Assembly: GCF_036046055.1 (NCBI RefSeq)
Contig: NZ_CP107939.1
Span: 2,852,001-2,916,000, forward strand
Source of the DNA: Nocardia sp. NBC_00403
GTDB taxonomy: Bacteria > Actinomycetota > Actinomycetes > Mycobacteriales > Mycobacteriaceae
DNA length: 64,000 nucleotides
Direction of reading: 5' to 3'
The position numbers were made by a program, and so were the translations under genes. Positions within the stretch are counted from its first letter, which is position 1, and the number at the start of each line of letters is the position of its first letter. The notes under the pieces were generated by a model. The model saw only the letters and a program-made list of their open reading frames with translations. It ran no database searches and had not been told where the DNA came from. Shown here one piece after another: positions 26,688 to 37,360 of this stretch.

Positions 26688-27419
26688 ATGCAATTCACTT
26701 CTGAACAGCGCCTCGACGACGGCGTCCTCGAGCGCGAATTCACCCTCGGCGAGATCCCCGGCATCCTGTGGACGCCCGGATCCGCATCCGCACCGGCGCC
26801 GCTGATCCTGGTCGGCCACCCGGGCGGACTGCGTCAGATGTACCCCCGACTGGTGGCCCGGGCCCGCCACGCCGCGGCGGAGGGGTACGCCGCGGCCACC
26901 ATCGAGCTCCCCGGGAGCGGTGACCGGCCCCGTTCCGCCGCCGCCGAGCAGGCCCGCGCCGACCTGCGCCGGGCGCTGGAGGCCGGTGAGCCGGTCGACG
27001 ACGAGATCGTCGACCGGCTCGTCCTCCCGCTGGTCGAAAAGGCGGTCCCGGAATGGCGGGCCGTCCTGGACGTCCTCCTTTCGCTGCCCGAGATCGGTGG
27101 TCCGGTCGGGTACTCGGGAGGGGTGATCGCCATCGGCCTCCGGCTGGCGGTGGTCGAGCCGCGGATCTCGGCCGCCCTTCTGTTCGCCGGGAGTTTCGTG
27201 CCCCGAACCATGTTCGAGGAGGCCCGGCAGATCACCATTCCGCTGCAGGTCCTGCTGCAGTGGGACGACGAAGGAAACGACCGGCAACTGGCCCTGGACC
27301 TGTTCGACGCCTTCGGCTCCAAGGAGAAGACGCTGCACGCCAATATGGGCGGGCACACCGGCGTCCCGCAGTTCGAGGGGGACGACGGGAACCGGTTCTT
27401 CGCCCGGCACCTGAAGTGA
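26688..27419 (+). CDS. Alpha/beta hydrolase, dienelactone hydrolase-like
   Basis: The 243-residue protein has the oxyanion region LVGHPGGLRQMYPRL, the nucleophile elbow GYSGG (Ser after GY), an acid after the strand near LLQWDDEGND and a late His in MGGHTGVPQF. The substrate is not known. ATG at 26688 follows CGAAAGG. The imperfect dyad GTGCTCCCCTCTGGGGTCAC near 26610-26630 upstream may be a regulator site. Confidence 0.8.
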   Translation: MQFTSEQRLDDGVLEREFTLGEIPGILWTPGSASAPAPLILVGHPGGLRQMYPRLVARARHAAAEGYAAATIELPGSGDRPRSAAAEQARADLRRALEAGEPVDDEIVDRLVLPLVEKAVPEWRAVLDVLLSLPEIGGPVGYSGGVIAIGLRLAVVEPRISAALLFAGSFVPRTMFEEARQITIPLQVLLQWDDEGNDRQLALDLFDAFGSKEKTLHANMGGHTGVPQFEGDDGNRFFARHLK

Positions 27420-27429
27420 GGCCGGCCCG

Positions 27430-27600
27430 TCAGACCGGCAGCAGACGATAGGAGCTGTCGGCCAGGATGCCGCTCATCGAGGACAGGTCCCGGCCCTCCT
27501 CGATGGCGGTGGCCAGCAGCCGTAAGTCCGACATTACCTGGTCATGGTCCAACTTCCCGATAGCGAATCTTCCTACCGTGTAAGTGCTTTCAGGTGCGTG
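27430..27600 (-). pseudogene. 3' fragment of a lost gene
   Basis: The minus frame reads STYTVGRFAIGKLDHDQVM followed by SDLRLLATAIEEGRDLSSM and ends LLPV with a stop. The composition and pattern are clearly coding, but a stop precedes it and no initiation site exists, so only the C-terminal part of a gene remains. The family is not recognised. Confidence 0.45.
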
Positions 27601-27673
27601 CTAGGCGCGACCAATTCGGCCGCGCCTGCTGCTCGAGGTGGGCGTCCGCATTCGTGACAACCAGAGCCACGAT

Positions 27674-27972
27674 CTACCCCGAGCGCGAATCGGCCCGGGA
27701 CTGTGCCCGGTTCAGTCGCTGTGGCCACGGTTCCTTTCCGGTCCAAGTCTCGCGTCGCTCGAAGATATCGAGGGCAGCAATGAGATTCGCCAAGGTCACA
27801 TAGCGTGGCGTTCCTCGGCGCGGTCGGTGGTGAGGTCGATGTAGTAGCTCTGGGTGCCGATGGTGGAGCCGGTGCTGTCGCGGAGCCGGTCTGCGACGAC
27901 GAGGGCGCGGTGGACCTGGTCGCAGGTGTCGATGATACTCAGCCCGGCGCGATCGTCGTCGGCGATCCGTTG
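27674..27972 (-). pseudogene. Two coupled gene remnants
   Basis: A first frame (27796-27972), open but lacking a start, reads LSIIDTCDQVHRALVVADRL and then STIGTQSYYIDLTTDRAEE. Its stop overlaps the GTG of a second, 41-codon frame (27674-27799; TLANLIAALDIFERRETW) in the usual GTGA arrangement. The junction shows that these were once adjacent genes of an operon, now cut on the upstream side. The products are not recognised. The remaining bases to 28008 show nothing further. Confidence 0.4.
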
Positions 27973-28008
27973 TCACCGGCCGGTATGCGAGCGAACAGCA
28001 GCCGAAAT

Positions 28009-28812
28009 CTAGCCGCCGAGCTTCCGGTAGAAAGCACCGGCGATGGGCGCGGTGAACGAGCGGGGTCCGTACTGACCCGCCACACTCATGCCCTTGCTGA
28101 TCAGACCGGGAACCACGCGCATCTTGTTGCGGGCCAGGGCATCGATGGACACCTTCGCCGTGTATTCGGAGGTCACCCACATGAAGTCCGGAACCATGCG
28201 GTCCACGATCGATGCCTCGGACGGGTCCGGCGTTTCGGTGCGCACCGGGCCGGGCGCGAGCAGGGTGACGTGCACACCGGAGTCCTTCAGCTCGCCGCGC
28301 AGCGATTCGGAGAAGGTGTTGGCGAAGGCCTTGCTCGCCGCGTAGGTGGCGTTGTTCGGGATGGGCATATTGCCCGCCGCCGAGCCGCTGATCAGGATGC
28401 CGCCGCCGCCGCGCGCGATCATGCCGGGCAGCACGGCGAGCGTGAGGTCGTGCACCGCAACGGCGTTCAGTTCCATCTGCGCACGTTCGTAGGCCATATC
28501 CAGTTCGGCGACGGCCCCGAACGTGGCGATGCCCGCGTTATTGCACAGGATCGCGATATTGCGCGCGGCCAGCTCTTCGACGAGGGCGCCGCGCTGGGTC
28601 CGGTCGGCCAGATCGACCGCGCGCACCTCGGCGGTGATGCCGTGCGCCAGCGTGAGCCGCTGGGCGAGTTCGGTGAGCAGGTCACCACGCCTGGCGACGA
28701 GGATCAGGGAGTAGCCGCGCGCGGCGAGGTCGGCGGCCAGCGCGGTGCCGATGCCGGAGGAGGCGCCGGTGACGACCGCGCGATTCTCGGAGGTGGGGGA
28801 GGGCAGGCTCAC
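28009..28812 (-). CDS. cmrA: Mycolate reductase CmrA (short-chain dehydrogenase)
   Basis: This 267-residue SDR reduces the beta-keto group of newly condensed mycolic acid precursors. It has TGASSGIG, CNNAGIATFG and the catalytic YAASK, plus segments specific to Rv2509: AVAVHDLTLAVLPGMI, GSAAGNMPIPNNATY and KMRVVPGLISKGMSVAG. GTG at 28812 has a TAGGCT -10-like box a few bases upstream and no ribosome site, so the mRNA may be leaderless. In mycobacteria it neighbours the DUF853 gene; here about 10 kb separates them. Confidence 0.93.
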   Translation of the reverse strand: MSLPSPTSENRAVVTGASSGIGTALAADLAARGYSLILVARRGDLLTELAQRLTLAHGITAEVRAVDLADRTQRGALVEELAARNIAILCNNAGIATFGAVAELDMAYERAQMELNAVAVHDLTLAVLPGMIARGGGGILISGSAAGNMPIPNNATYAASKAFANTFSESLRGELKDSGVHVTLLAPGPVRTETPDPSEASIVDRMVPDFMWVTSEYTAKVSIDALARNKMRVVPGLISKGMSVAGQYGPRSFTAPIAGAFYRKLGG

Positions 28813-29155
28813 GAGTGGAGCCTAGGCGATGCGACCATCCTGATCGACGAGCACCATCATCGATCCGATGCGTGTCGAGTGGTCGGCGACTCTCGTGCGG
28901 CCGCACACATCGCGTCGGCGGGGCGATGCCTTGCGTCCGTGCCGCCCGATCGCCGGAGGGATACCGGCCGGGCGGTCACCGCCACCGTCGACCGGCATCC
29001 CGGCACCGACCGGGCCGAGAACAGCATGCTCACAGCCGTCGAGGCCGCTGTCTGCTCGGTGTCGTGAATCCCCGGCCGCGGCCTCGGACGTGGTCGATCG
29101 AGTCGGTGCGGTATCGAGTTTCGCCGATGCCGCACCGGCTCGTGTATCGGTGGGA
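28813..29155. other. Intergenic region with no supported gene
   Basis: The region lies between two leftward genes. It contains the probable -10 box of cmrA at its left end. Frames on both strands are Arg/Pro-rich, with no initiation signal. Confidence 0.5.
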
Positions 29156-31195
<2,040 letters not shown>

Positions 31196-31765
31196 TCACC
31201 TTTCTCCGGGTTCCGGGTGCGGGGCTGTCGCACGCGGTTGCAGGGCTTGCAGAACTTCGTCGCACCATTCGACGAACCCCGCCTCGACGCGGATGCCCGC
31301 GCGCAGGACGAGGTATTGGTGCAGTGGCGTACCGGAGAGTTGATCCGGTGCGGGGAAGTCTCGTTTCTCGATGAGTCCGAACAGCTCGAGTCGCTGGTTG
31401 TGCTGGTCGCGGTGCCTGGCGACCTCGTCGCAGAGCGCACCGATGTCACCGTGCGCGGCGGCGCGGACCTTCACGCCGAGTTCGTTGCGCGGCATGCTGG
31501 TGTCGCTCGGCTCGGCGATCCATCTGGCCAATTCGACGCGACCGGCCTCGCTGACCGAGTAGACCTTCTTGTCGGGCCTACCCTCCTGGGTCACCGATTC
31601 GCCGGTCAGCCAACCGGATTCCTCCATGCGCTTGAGCACCCGGTAGATCTGCTGGTGGGTGGCGCTCCAGAAGAAGCCGATCGACTTGTCGAACCGGCGC
31701 GCCAGCTCATATCCGGAGCCGGCCCGCTCGGTCAGCGATACCAGCAGGGCATGCTCGAGGGCCAT
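31196..31765 (-). CDS. PadR-family transcriptional regulator
   Basis: The 189-residue protein has a winged-helix N terminus (MALEHALLVSLTERAGSGYE, FWSATHQQIYRVLKRMEESG, the wing DKKVYSVSEAGR) and a C-terminal helical dimerisation region of the Vir_act_alpha_C type. It lies directly upstream of fadH in the same transcript and 28 bases downstream of a perfect palindrome, which suggests autoregulation and control of fadH in response to a fatty-acid-derived ligand. Confidence 0.92.
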   Translation of the reverse strand: MALEHALLVSLTERAGSGYELARRFDKSIGFFWSATHQQIYRVLKRMEESGWLTGESVTQEGRPDKKVYSVSEAGRVELARWIAEPSDTSMPRNELGVKVRAAAHGDIGALCDEVARHRDQHNQRLELFGLIEKRDFPAPDQLSGTPLHQYLVLRAGIRVEAGFVEWCDEVLQALQPRATAPHPEPGER

Positions 31766-31792
31766 GCGGCCAGAATAATCGTTACACGCGGT

Positions 31793-31814
31793 ACTATGCA
31801 ACTGGGTGCATAGT
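31793..31814. promoter_or_regulatory. PadR-type operator
   Basis: A perfect dyad ACTATGCA-ACTGGG-TGCATAGT lies immediately upstream of the padR-fadH transcript. The ATGCA...TGCAT core resembles known PadR operators. Confidence 0.75.
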
Positions 31815-31879
31815 GACGGGTGGGTGGCGGGCAGGTCTATCGATGTGACTCGCGGGGGGCGACCCACTGATGTGGGCTG

Positions 31880-32635
31880 CTATCGCGAATCGTGCTGGGG
31901 CGGTCCAGGTGTCGGGCGTTGCTCGAGTTGGGCGATGATCGAGGCCCCCATCCAGCGGGTCAGATATCGCCGCAGATCCTCGTCGCTGCGAGGTGGATTG
32001 CCCGGTGAAACGAAGAACGACTGCATCGTTCGCAGGACGTATTCCACGAGCTCGTGTAGCGCTGTGTCGTCGTACCCGTAGCGCTCCCAATCGACGTCGA
32101 AACGCCTGATCATGAGCATTCCGAAGGTTTGCGCCTCTTCGGAAGTGAGGCTCTCGGGGTGGACGTTCGAATACGTGCTCGAGAGCAGGATGCCGAGATG
32201 GGGTGTCCGGTGCACCTCGGTCAGTGTGTAAACCACACCCTCGGTCATCGCTGCGACCGGGTCTTCGATACCGCTGACCTGCTGCGCCAGCCGATCGAGA
32301 AAGCCGTCGACCGACGCGATCGCCGCGGCCCTCATCAGGGCATCGGCACTGGGGAAGTATCGGTACACCGTCTGACGGATGACGCCGAGTGACTCCGCGA
32401 CGTCGGCAATGCTGATCTCCGAACCCGTTTGTCCGATCAGATCGACAGCAGCGGCGACAATTCGACGAGACGCGTCTTCATCGTTGTCCGGTGGACTCCC
32501 GCCCCATCCGCGCCTTCCTGCCACTGCTCGCTTCCTCGGTTCGAACTGTGCGTCCGTCGCGTGTGAATTCGACCGCGTGGGAACCCCATCGACGGTCCCG
32601 ATCGGGGGCTCGACGGTACCACGGGGCCGTCCCAT
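31880..32635 (-). CDS. TetR-family transcriptional regulator
   Basis: The 251-residue protein has an unusually long, disordered N-terminal extension of about 55 residues before the DNA-binding domain (RRIVAAAVDLIGQTG, ISIADVAESLGVIRQTVYRY). ATG at 32635 is supported by GGGAGA six bases upstream, so the extension is real. The C-terminal ligand domain is unremarkable. It is divergent from the hydrolase/membrane pair across a perfect palindrome, its likely operator. Confidence 0.9.
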   Translation of the reverse strand: MGRPRGTVEPPIGTVDGVPTRSNSHATDAQFEPRKRAVAGRRGWGGSPPDNDEDASRRIVAAAVDLIGQTGSEISIADVAESLGVIRQTVYRYFPSADALMRAAAIASVDGFLDRLAQQVSGIEDPVAAMTEGVVYTLTEVHRTPHLGILLSSTYSNVHPESLTSEEAQTFGMLMIRRFDVDWERYGYDDTALHELVEYVLRTMQSFFVSPGNPPRSDEDLRRYLTRWMGASIIAQLEQRPTPGPPQHDSR

Positions 32636-32670
32636 CGTCGTTCTCCCAGCACGGGCCTGCGTCGATAATT

Positions 32671-32706
32671 GTGATCATACACAGAAGCGATTCTGTGTAT
32701 GATCAC
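32671..32706. promoter_or_regulatory. Perfect 36-bp palindromic operator between tetR and the hydrolase gene
   Basis: Arms of 16 bp (GTGATCATACACAGAA at 32671-32686, and its exact complement at 32691-32706) flank a GCGA spacer. It lies 35 bases upstream of the tetR start and 76 bases upstream of the hydrolase start, so one bound site could control both directions. Confidence 0.88.
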
Positions 32707-32782
32707 CTCACTATGGCATGGCTTCGGCGAATCCGAGCGGGCCATCAGGTCAGACCACTTCCGAAATTCGAGGTATAGCCAA

Positions 32783-33718
32783 GTGACCGATCTGCAAGTC
32801 CGAAAGATGCGGTTCGCCTTCGCGGACTACGACGTGCCCTTCGTCTGGAACGAAGAGAATCCGGCCTTCTCGTCCATGGCCAATGCGGTGTCCTTCCTGG
32901 CCATCGGCTTCGAGAAGATGATCGTCAACATGATTCGCGAGGCCATGCCGCGGATAACCGATCGCGCGATTGCGGAGGAAGCCGACGCGTTTGTGCGTCA
33001 GGAGGGGCAGCACTCGACCGCCCATCGCCAGCATGCGAATGCACTGATCAGGCGATTTCCAGGTCTTCAGGAAACGCTCAACGACGTCATCGCGGAATTC
33101 GACCGCCTCACCGTGAACACATCCCTCGAGTACCGGCTTGCCTATACCGCCGACCTGGAGGCAACGTTCACCCCGGTGTTCAAACTCATGCTCGACAACG
33201 ATTCGTCCCTCTTCCAGCCCGGAGACGACCGGGTCGCGTCGCTGTTCATCTGGCACTTCGTCGAGGAAGTCGAACATCGAAGTTCCGCGCTCATCATTTT
33301 CGATTCCATGGTCGGAAGCGACACCTACCGGATGCGTATGGCCCCGTCGATATTCCGGCATGTGATGAAGGTGATCAGGTTGGCGTGCGACGGCTTCAAC
33401 AAGCATGTCCCGCTGGAGGATCGGAAGATCGACGCACTGTCGATGTTCGCGACGCACCGGCACAAGCACAAGCTGCGAAAGTGGCTACGGCTGCCCGGGG
33501 AGGACAACGGTCCGATGCTGCGCGCCTTCGACGAGCTACCACTCGGTGAGCAACTCGTCGCGTTGGTCGGTGTCATTCGCAGTCAGTTACCGAAGCACAA
33601 CCCGGACCACGAGAAGCTGCCCGCACTCGCCGATGTGTGGTTCGAGCGCTACGACGCCGGATACGACGTCTCGCACTGGTACACCGCGGGTACGGTCGCA
33701 TCGCGCCAGGCGGACTGA
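32783..33718 (+). CDS. Metal-dependent hydrolase (PF10118-like, ferritin-like fold)
   Basis: The 311-residue protein has helical segments carrying Glu/His pairs, EGQHSTAHRQH and FIWHFVEEVEHRSSA, typical of the metal-dependent hydrolase family related to diiron proteins. The start chosen is GTG at 32783 after GAGG; an upstream ATG falls inside the palindrome and is unlikely. It overlaps the next gene as TGATG, so the two are translationally coupled. The substrate is unknown; TetR control and lipid-gene neighbours suggest lipid or xenobiotic metabolism. Confidence 0.8.
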   Translation: MTDLQVRKMRFAFADYDVPFVWNEENPAFSSMANAVSFLAIGFEKMIVNMIREAMPRITDRAIAEEADAFVRQEGQHSTAHRQHANALIRRFPGLQETLNDVIAEFDRLTVNTSLEYRLAYTADLEATFTPVFKLMLDNDSSLFQPGDDRVASLFIWHFVEEVEHRSSALIIFDSMVGSDTYRMRMAPSIFRHVMKVIRLACDGFNKHVPLEDRKIDALSMFATHRHKHKLRKWLRLPGEDNGPMLRAFDELPLGEQLVALVGVIRSQLPKHNPDHEKLPALADVWFERYDAGYDVSHWYTAGTVASRQAD

Positions 33719-34878
33719 TGGCCGATCATTGCGCACCCACCTTCGAACAGCTGGCGAAGGCGCTCGGCTTTACCTGTGCGGAGGCCGGTGGACTTGTCGA
33801 GTTGCGAAACCCTGTGGGGTTGGAGAACTGGACCCTACCGGTCCTCGAGTTCACTATCGTGCTCGGCGCGGTGCTCGCGCTGATATACGCGATCGTGCGC
33901 TTGCGTCGGCATGGTGATCCGACCAACCTGGTGGTCTGGTTCGGTGCGACCGCATACCTGTTCATTATCGAACCGCCGCTGTACTTTCCCGCGGCCTTCG
34001 GCATCGACGCACACGTCGACACGATGTTCGCGCACAACGTCTTCACCGTGGAGTTCCTCTGGGGTCGACTCCCGCTGTATATCGTCGCGATCTACCCGTT
34101 GATGGCCACACTGGCCTTCGAAATAGTCAGAATGCTGGGGGTTTTCCGCCAGTACGGAGTACTCGTCGGGGCCGTCTGTGTGGGCTTCGTCCACCACGCC
34201 TTCTATGAGATCTTCGACCACCTCGGACCGCAACTGCGGTGGTGGGAGTGGTCGACCGAGAACCCGCTCAATCAACCGATGTTCGACTCGGTACCGCTGC
34301 CGAGTGTGGTTGTGTTCGCGGCTTTGTGGCCGATGTCGCTTGCGTTCTGTGTCCAGTTGTTCGTCGGTCGTCACGTCGACCAGGGCCACACTTTCTCTGG
34401 ACTGCAGTTGGTCTGGCGGACCGTTGTCATCGGCTTACTGGGATCTTTGGGTACAGCCGTGTTGCCCATCCCTGCAACTGTTTTCGGCACGGGGAGTACC
34501 ACGCTGCGGGGATTCCTCTATGCGGCCGAACTGGTCATCGTCACCATTGTCGCTGTTCCGATTCTCGCTCGCCAGTGGCTCCGGCTACGGCGAGACCAGG
34601 GGAATACTCCGTGCTACGCCAACAGCTTCGTCCGGATCTACAGCCTGGTGTATCTGTGCGTGATGGCGTTGCTCTGGGCGACCGCGTTGCCCGACTTCTT
34701 CGACGCCGTCGACGGTTCGACAAGCGAGGGAGACCCGGTCGGGAATCTCTGGTACACACTGTCATGCTTCATCGTCGCGATACTCTGCGCAGTCGCCATA
34801 TTCACGGTGCCGCACAGAAAAGTCGACGAGACCGACATGCGTTTCGTCAGCGTAGATGCGGTGACTCACACGTCATAG
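33718..34878 (+). CDS. Polytopic membrane protein coupled to the metal-dependent hydrolase
   Basis: The 386-residue protein has roughly nine to ten membrane segments, for example LEFTIVLGAVLALIYAIV, LVIVTIVAVPILA and LSCFIVAILCAVAIFTV. Conserved-looking loops are rich in His and aromatic residues (GFVHHAFYEIFDHLGPQLRW). The pairing with the ferritin-like hydrolase recurs in actinobacteria, and resemblance to AveC-like proteins is possible but not established here. It starts with ATG at 33718, overlapping the previous stop. Confidence 0.65.
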   Translation: MADHCAPTFEQLAKALGFTCAEAGGLVELRNPVGLENWTLPVLEFTIVLGAVLALIYAIVRLRRHGDPTNLVVWFGATAYLFIIEPPLYFPAAFGIDAHVDTMFAHNVFTVEFLWGRLPLYIVAIYPLMATLAFEIVRMLGVFRQYGVLVGAVCVGFVHHAFYEIFDHLGPQLRWWEWSTENPLNQPMFDSVPLPSVVVFAALWPMSLAFCVQLFVGRHVDQGHTFSGLQLVWRTVVIGLLGSLGTAVLPIPATVFGTGSTTLRGFLYAAELVIVTIVAVPILARQWLRLRRDQGNTPCYANSFVRIYSLVYLCVMALLWATALPDFFDAVDGSTSEGDPVGNLWYTLSCFIVAILCAVAIFTVPHRKVDETDMRFVSVDAVTHTS

Positions 34879-35090
34879 CCGACCAGTCCTCGCCTACGGC
34901 GGCAACGCATGATGAACAGCCGGTGCACTGCGGGCGGAATGGGTGTGCATCGGGCGTGCTGATCTCGATGCCCGCCCGACCGGTCGTCGGCACGTCCGCG
35001 CGGCTGCGACGGCAAGGGTGATCGCGAGCCGGGACGGTCGTCTCGAGTGTTGTCCCGACGCGGCGGCGGATCCGCATTAGGCTGCGCGAC

Positions 35091-36425
35091 ATGACCGAGG
35101 TGGACGCGCGGGCGACTGTCGGGCAGGCGGCCGGGCGCGGACAAGTGGTGGCGTGGGGATTGTGGGACTGGGGGTCTTCGGCCTTCAACGCGGTGATCCT
35201 CACCTTCGTCTTCTCGGTGTATCTCACCGACAAGGTGGGTGACGATCTGCCCGGCGGGATCTCGGCGAGTGCGTGGCTGGGCTGGGCGCTCGGCATTGCG
35301 GGCCTGATCGTGGCGGTGACCGCGCCGATCAGCGGGCAGCGCTTCGATGCGACCGCGAAACGTAAACGCTCCCTTGCGGTTCTGACGGCCCTGACGATCC
35401 TGGCGATGGCGTTGATGTTCTTCGTGCACGACGACTACCACGATCTGTGGATCGGACTGGTGCTGCTCGGGTTCGGCTCGGCCTTCTTCGAGCTGGCGAG
35501 TGTTCCGTACAACGCCATGCTGCGCCAGGTGTCCACGCCGGCGACCGTCGGCAGGGTCTCCGGATTCGGCTGGGCAATGGGCTATTTCGGCGGCATCCTG
35601 CTCCTGCTGATCTGCTACTTCGGTTTCATCTCCGGTGACGGCGACAGCCGCGGTTTGCTCGGCGTGCCCACCGATGACGGACTGAACATCCGGCTGGTCG
35701 CGATGCTGGCCGCGGTGTGGTTCGCCGCCTTCTCCCTTCCGGTGCTCTTCGCCGTGCCGGAACTACCGCGCACCAGCGCCGATCCCGGCGCGGCCAAGGC
35801 GGGCTTCTTCGGGTCCTACCGGGTGCTGTGGCGTGACCTGCGCGAGCTGTGGTCTGTCGACCGTGGCACCGTCGGCTTCCTGGTGGCCAGTGCGATTTTC
35901 CGGGACGGCCTCGCCGGTGTCTTCACCTTCGGCGCGGTGCTCGCCGTCCGCGTCTACGGCATCGCCGACTCCGATGTGCTCCTGTTCGGCATCGCCGCGA
36001 ATGTCGTCGCGGCCCTCGGTGCAATCGTCGCGGGTCGATTCGACGACCGCGTCGGCCCGAAGATCGTCATCGTCATCTCCCTCGGCGCGATGCTCCTGTG
36101 CGGACTGGCGCTGGTCATCGTCTCCGGCCCGCTGATGTTCTGGATCTTCGGCCTCCTGCTCACCGTCTTCGTCGGCCCGGCACAGGCTTCCGCCCGCTCC
36201 TTCCTGACCCGGCTTGCCCCGCCCGGCCGCGAGGGCCAGATGTTCGGCCTCTACACCACTACGGGGCGCGCCGTTTCCTTCCTCGCCCCAAGCCTTTTCG
36301 GCCTCTTCGTCTGGCTCTTCGATGCCGACCGCGCCGGCATCGCCGGTCTGCTGGTCGTGCTCGCCGTCGGCTTGGCCGCGCTACTGATGGTGCCGGGACC
36401 GCGACCAGCCCGAGCGAACACCTAG
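35091..36425 (+). CDS. Major facilitator transporter of the UMF1 (Atg22-like) family
   Basis: The 444-residue protein has 12 predicted membrane spans and the N-terminal signature AWGLWDWGSSAFNAVI of the UMF1 family. Other spans include LLLLICYFGFISG and LLLTVFVGPAQASAR, near the loop RLAPPGREGQMFGLY. The substrate is unknown. A TAGGCT box seven bases before the ATG suggests a leaderless mRNA. The 212 bases between it and the preceding gene show nothing else. Confidence 0.88.
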   Translation: MTEVDARATVGQAAGRGQVVAWGLWDWGSSAFNAVILTFVFSVYLTDKVGDDLPGGISASAWLGWALGIAGLIVAVTAPISGQRFDATAKRKRSLAVLTALTILAMALMFFVHDDYHDLWIGLVLLGFGSAFFELASVPYNAMLRQVSTPATVGRVSGFGWAMGYFGGILLLLICYFGFISGDGDSRGLLGVPTDDGLNIRLVAMLAAVWFAAFSLPVLFAVPELPRTSADPGAAKAGFFGSYRVLWRDLRELWSVDRGTVGFLVASAIFRDGLAGVFTFGAVLAVRVYGIADSDVLLFGIAANVVAALGAIVAGRFDDRVGPKIVIVISLGAMLLCGLALVIVSGPLMFWIFGLLLTVFVGPAQASARSFLTRLAPPGREGQMFGLYTTTGRAVSFLAPSLFGLFVWLFDADRAGIAGLLVVLAVGLAALLMVPGPRPARANT

Positions 36426-36543
36426 AGCGTGTTTCCCCAACATTGAGTTCGCCGCCAGGAGCTAGCCGTTCGATCAGCCGGGATCGGACCGGATGGCCGC
36501 GTTCGGCGCCTCGGCGAACAGGCGGGCACAGCCACAAACGGCT

Positions 36544-37161
36544 TCAGTCCTGCGTCGGCCGCCACGCACCCATGCCGAGGGCGATGAGGCGGACCTGCTG
36601 GACGGTGCGGTCGACGATGAACCGCTGGTCGCGTGGGGTCGCGGCGACATAGGCGGCGATGCCGTCGGTGACCGTGGCGACCAGGAGGTCGGCGGCGATT
36701 TCGAGGTCGTCGGGCGGCCAGGAATCCAGCGCGCGGATGCGGGAGAGGTCGGCGACCAGTTCGCGGACGATCAGTTGCAACTCCATGGCGATGGCCCGGC
36801 GCAGCGCTGCCGAGCCGCCGTGGCGCTCACGAGTGAGGAAGCCGAAGATCTCGCGTTTGGCCGCGACGTGTTCGAAGACGAACCGCACCGTGTCCGACAG
36901 GCTGGCGTCAGGGGTGCGCCGCACCTCGCGCAGTGCGAGGCGCAGTGCTTTGACGCCCTCGTCGACCAGTGCGGCACCGAGATCCTCCAGTGCGGAGAAG
37001 TGGCGGTAGAACGCGGTCGGCACGATCCCCGCCGAGCGGGCGATCTCACGCAGGCTGAGCGCGGCGAACCCGCGTTCGGCGGCCAGGGCGAGAGTGCCGT
37101 CCAGTAGTGCCTGGCGGGTCCGCTCCTTGCGTTCGCCTCGGGTTGCTGCCTGCTCGCTCAT
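36544..37161 (-). CDS. TetR-family regulator, DesT/FasR-like, of the desaturase operon
   Basis: The protein has about 205 residues from ATG at 37161; an upstream ATG at 37188 would add nine. The DNA-binding domain is ERTRQALLDGTLALAAERG and LSLREIARSAGIVPTAFYRH, followed by a helical domain with FGFLTRERHGGSAALRRAI, a stretch seen in acyl-CoA-sensing regulators near desaturase genes. It is divergent from the ferredoxin reductase-desaturase operon, with a DesT-like operator between them. Confidence 0.87.
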   Translation of the reverse strand: MSEQAATRGERKERTRQALLDGTLALAAERGFAALSLREIARSAGIVPTAFYRHFSALEDLGAALVDEGVKALRLALREVRRTPDASLSDTVRFVFEHVAAKREIFGFLTRERHGGSAALRRAIAMELQLIVRELVADLSRIRALDSWPPDDLEIAADLLVATVTDGIAAYVAATPRDQRFIVDRTVQQVRLIALGMGAWRPTQD

Positions 37162-37231
37162 CACGGTGAGCATACATCCGTTCACCATTCACCCTATCGA
37201 GAGATGTAGTTCGGGTCACACGTTTTGCTGG

Positions 37232-37285
37232 TTGACATTGGACCCCCGTCATCGGTCACACTAGTTGAGTGTACAGACGTGCACT
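37232..37285 (+). promoter_or_regulatory. Desaturase operon promoter with DesT-like operator
   Basis: TTGACA at 37232-37237 is a possible -35 box. The imperfect dyad AGTGTAC-AGAC-GTGCACT (37268-37285) has seven-base arms matching at six positions and the same layout as the AGTGAAC...GTTCACT sites of DesT-type unsaturated fatty acid sensors. It lies between the TetR gene and the operon it probably controls. Confidence 0.7.
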
Positions 37286-37360
37286 GAAATTTTTGGTCGC
37301 ACGTCCCGAGCCCTGACAAGCAGGGCCCCGGCTCCCGACAAGCAAGGCACGGAGAACCGA

